Positions 62,001 through 64,000 of a stretch of DNA of 64,000 nt are shown here, in pieces. Location: NCBI RefSeq assembly GCF_002967715.1, contig NZ_PUIA01000037.1:310001-374000 (forward strand), written 5' to 3'. The notes beneath the pieces are model-generated. The model was not told where the DNA came from and made no database searches. It saw only the letters and a list, made by a program, of their open reading frames with translations. This DNA comes from Blastopirellula marina. GTDB taxonomy: Bacteria; Planctomycetota; Planctomycetia; Pirellulales; Pirellulaceae. The position numbers and the translations under genes were made by a program. The number at the start of each line of letters is the position of its first letter. Position 1 is the first letter of the stretch.

Positions 62001-62580
62001 CATCCAGTTGCATCTTCTGGATGTCGAGACCATTGTTCATGATCTCGATGAAGTAGCGATCGCCGAACAACTTTTGGAACCAGCCCGCCGTTTCTTCGGC
62101 TTCTTTGAGGACCTCTGCCGTGTTGGTCCCGTTCATGACAATCTTCGAGAACTCGCTGCTCACGCAGCCACTCAGGCAGATGATTCCTTCGTTGAATTTC
62201 TCGAGTAGTTCTTTATCGATACGCGGCTTGAAGTAGAACCCTTCCAGGTAAGCGGCCGAGGCCAGCTTCACCAGGTTCTTGAAGCCGGTCTTATTCTTGG
62301 CCAGCAGCGTCAGGTGGTAGTTCGAGCCGCGCATACCGCCTGATTTTTCCAAGCGGCTGCCAGGAGCGATGTAGGCCTCGTACCCGATGATCGGATTGAT
62401 CTCGTTGTTCTTGCACGTGTTGTAGAACTGCAGCGCGCCGTGCAGGTTGCCGTGGTCGGTCAGGGCTAGCGCATTCATGCCGTGCTCTTTAGCACGCGTC
62501 ACGAGCTTGGGAATTGGGCCCGCTCCATCCAAAAGACTGTAGTGCGAATGGCAATGCAAATGGACGAACGACTGGCTCAT
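59041..62580 (-). CDS. dnaE: DNA polymerase III subunit alpha
   Basis: The 1179-residue replicative polymerase of the DnaE type. The PHP domain begins with [18 protein letters not shown]; the His residues of the metal site are present. The polymerase catalytic PDIDIDF is near residue 410. Further on are [26 protein letters not shown] and an OB fold ([12 protein letters not shown]). The start at 62580 gives the normal N-terminus. The longer frame to 62646 is not family-like. No exonuclease insertion is present, so a separate proofreading subunit is needed. Confidence 0.97.
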   Translation of the reverse strand: [1179 protein letters not shown]

Positions 62581-62753
62581 TCGGGTTCCGCTCCATGGAC
62601 TGGGCTGCGCCTGTTGTAAGAAGCTCGCAGCGAGAAGACTCATCAACCAAATGATTCTATCAGGTTGACCAGGAATGAAAACCGAAACAGGTGCCTATTG
62701 CTGTAACTCGTAGAAGGGCTTCGCCTTCCTGTCACGACTACCAAGAGAGCCGA

Positions 62754-62769
62754 TGAACTTCGAAGTTCA
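62754..62769. promoter_or_regulatory. Perfect 16-bp palindrome between FHA gene and dnaE
   Basis: TGAACTTCGAAGTTCA lies 3 nt after the FHA stop and about 175 nt before the dnaE start, and contains GAAC-N6-GTTC. It may be an operator for dnaE. A small hairpin (GAAGG/CCTTC at 62713-62728) lies between it and dnaE. Confidence 0.4.
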
Positions 62770-62772
62770 CGC

Positions 62773-63459
62773 CTACTCTGGTTCACCAATACTGCGTAGT
62801 AGCATCGCGAGCCGTGATTGCAGATCCAAAAGGTTCTGCCATTCTCGCATTTCGAGCACGACGCTCTCGGTCCGTTCGTTGACCTCCACGCTGACTAGCA
62901 GGTGCCGGATGCGAATGTGGACGTAATCCATCAACTCGGCAAGTTGTGCGGCTTGGGCTGGACTCAAGCGTTCCGGCAGCTCAGGAGGTTGAAGCGAATA
63001 GATAGCGGCTTGCAGGTCGTCCTGCTGGGCGTTCCAGTTCAGCTCGAACTCGAGGGACGATTCCCCTTCGTGATCGTTGGGGCTGTGGGTTCGGTCGTCG
63101 TCGGGAAGATTCCCTTCCTTTTCTTCCTGCTGTTTCCGCAGGGCGGCCAGGCGAACGGCAATCTGCGACTCCGAGCCATAGATAATCACCGATCGGCCGA
63201 CCTGGATCATGTCTCCGTGGCGGAGAATGCGGAGGTGGATATCCTCGCCGTTGACGCGGGTACCGTTGGTGCTTTCCAGGTCGGTCAGAACGATTTTGTT
63301 GTGGTCTTCCTGAATTTTCAGGTGGAACCGGCTAACACGATCATCCTTAAGCTGAAGGGTGTTCCCTTCCTCGCGACCGATGGACACTGGGGTCTCTAGC
63401 CCCTCATATACCGCCCCCCGGTCGGCACCGTCGATGATCCGCAACGTGATGTAGGCCAT
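62773..63459 (-). CDS. FHA-domain protein, 228 aa
   Basis: A forkhead-associated domain fills residues 1-100: YITLRIIDGADRGAVYEG, VSIGREEGNTLQL, the phosphothreonine contacts SRFHLKI and TNGTRVNGEDI. A charged linker and a C-terminal helical part (PAQAAQLAELMDYVHIRIRHLL) follow. FHA domains read phosphothreonine on partner proteins. The kinase is not near. The start at 63459 was chosen because the residues upstream do not look like FHA. Confidence 0.88.
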   Translation of the reverse strand: MAYITLRIIDGADRGAVYEGLETPVSIGREEGNTLQLKDDRVSRFHLKIQEDHNKIVLTDLESTNGTRVNGEDIHLRILRHGDMIQVGRSVIIYGSESQIAVRLAALRKQQEEKEGNLPDDDRTHSPNDHEGESSLEFELNWNAQQDDLQAAIYSLQPPELPERLSPAQAAQLAELMDYVHIRIRHLLVSVEVNERTESVVLEMREWQNLLDLQSRLAMLLRSIGEPE

Positions 63460-63670
63460 AAACTTGTGGATTTCTGCTCGGGAAGCGATGAGGTGTCTGG
63501 GCAGCTGGCTGCCGTTAATATTATGCAGCACGAGCGACTATTTCGCGAGTAGTGCGCAAAACAGCAGAGAATAGGCCACTTGGCGAACCTGAGTCACGTA
63601 AGAACTGTCCGATGCGGTAGTTGCGGCCAGATGGCAAAATGGTATCATCACTCAATTGCTGAAAACGCAA

Positions 63671-63743
63671 GCGGGAGTAGCTCAATGGATAGAGCATCGG
63701 TCTTCGGAACCGAGGGTTGGGGGTTCGAGTCCCTCCTCCCGTG
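63671..63743 (+). tRNA. tRNA-Arg (anticodon TCG)
   Basis: The cloverleaf is complete: acceptor GCGGGAG with CTCCCGT (G-U end pair), D arm GCTC/GAGC, anticodon stem TCGGT/ACCGA around the loop CTTCGGA with anticodon TCG, and T arm with loop TTCGAGT. The CCA end is not encoded. Confidence 0.93.
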
Positions 63744-63751
63744 CTTTGCAT

Positions 63752-63781
63752 AAGCCACGTGAATCATCGCGTGGCTTTTTT
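63752..63781 (+). terminator. Terminator after tRNA-Arg
   Basis: An 8-bp stem AAGCCACG/CGTGGCTT (63752-63759 with 63770-63777) is followed by T residues on the plus strand, 8 nt after the tRNA end. Confidence 0.8.
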
Positions 63782-63804
63782 CATGCGCCGGGAATGATTG
63801 GCGA

Positions 63805-64000
63805 TTAGACCGGAGCCGGCAAATCGCGTCGGCAGAAGATCCAGGTCGCACCGGCAAACCCGGCGAGTCCTCCGCCTGCGAGAAACGTCAGGTATGCCAA
63901 TCCGCCCAGTTTCCAATCTTCCTGCGACTTCTGAAAGAAGAAGCTCCATGCGCCGTCTTTCGTATGGACGGCATAGCTGACCAGAACTTCCGGTTCATAC
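63805..64000 (-). CDS. Partial membrane protein, C-terminus only
   Basis: The frame is open to the window edge on the minus strand and stops at 63805. The 64 visible residues read YEPEVLVSYAVHTKDGAW, SFFFQKSQEDWKLGGL and then one membrane helix ending with basic CRRD and a short Pro-rich tail. Start and family are outside the window. Confidence 0.6.
   Translation of the reverse strand, partial: YEPEVLVSYAVHTKDGAWSFFFQKSQEDWKLGGLAYLTFLAGGGLAGFAGATWIFCRRDLPAPV

Noticed and set aside
1-64000. CRISPR array, prophage, insertion sequence, rRNA operon
   Set aside because: No regular repeat-spacer pattern, transposase, integrase, phage structural gene or rRNA sequence was seen on either strand.

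Overview
This 64 kb window is chromosomal DNA from a planctomycete, most likely family Pirellulaceae (Blastopirellula/Bremerella/Rhodopirellula-like). That placement is inference from gene content: DUF1549/DUF1553 and DUF1559-type proteins, several ECF sigma/anti-sigma pairs with unusual partners, many secreted or lipid-anchored orphan proteins, and a scattered, weakly operonic layout. There is no rRNA operon, CRISPR array, transposase, integrase or phage module. One tRNA-Arg(UCG) lies near the right end.

Layout. 1-6 kb: the 3' part of a sigma-54 activator, sucCD with a good vegetative promoter and terminator, a small orphan gene, and PTS enzyme I. 6-10.4 kb: small secreted proteins, a UspA-hemerythrin-UspA stress cassette, a small membrane protein and what looks like the C-terminal remnant of a VIT1/CCC1 transporter. 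10.4-14.3 kb: acetyltransferase, methyltransferase and NCS2-type permease on the minus strand. 14.5-18 kb: two ECF sigma loci, one with an anti-sigma/pilin-like fusion and one with a zinc-finger anti-sigma factor carrying two CxxCH motifs. 18.7-21 kb: three tandem short DUF1559-like proteins. 21-24.7 kb: a 1003-residue SF2 helicase facing an acidic membrane protein with FliM-like DDI..LF motifs. 24.9-29.5 kb: a thioredoxin-trypsin fusion, then a third ECF sigma translationally coupled to a membrane-anchored DUF1549/DUF1553 protein. 29.7-38.9 kb: pcm, panD, an NTF2-like protein, a fused membrane/spermidine-synthase protein, a SpoIIE-type phosphatase beside a NarL-type histidine kinase, a HEAT-repeat protein and a lipoprotein nuclease/phosphatase. 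39-43.8 kb: TadE-TadE-TadG and small envelope proteins. 43.8-58.8 kb: RsmD-like methyltransferase, large orphan secreted proteins, asparagine synthetase, MarR regulator, glutathione peroxidase, glycerate kinase, cyclophilin and a DUF1598-like protein. 59-64 kb: dnaE, an FHA protein, tRNA-Arg and a truncated membrane protein.

Functional themes are envelope sensing (three ECF systems with three different membrane partners, plus kinase and phosphatase), redox and stress protection (Usp, hemerythrin, thioredoxin, glutathione peroxidase, possible haem motifs in an anti-sigma factor), and ordinary central metabolism. The least explained items are the CxxCH anti-sigma factor, the anti-sigma/pilin fusion, the DDI..LF membrane protein beside the helicase, and several perfect palindromes and hairpins outside genes. 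All family names come from reading motifs by eye; no database search was run.
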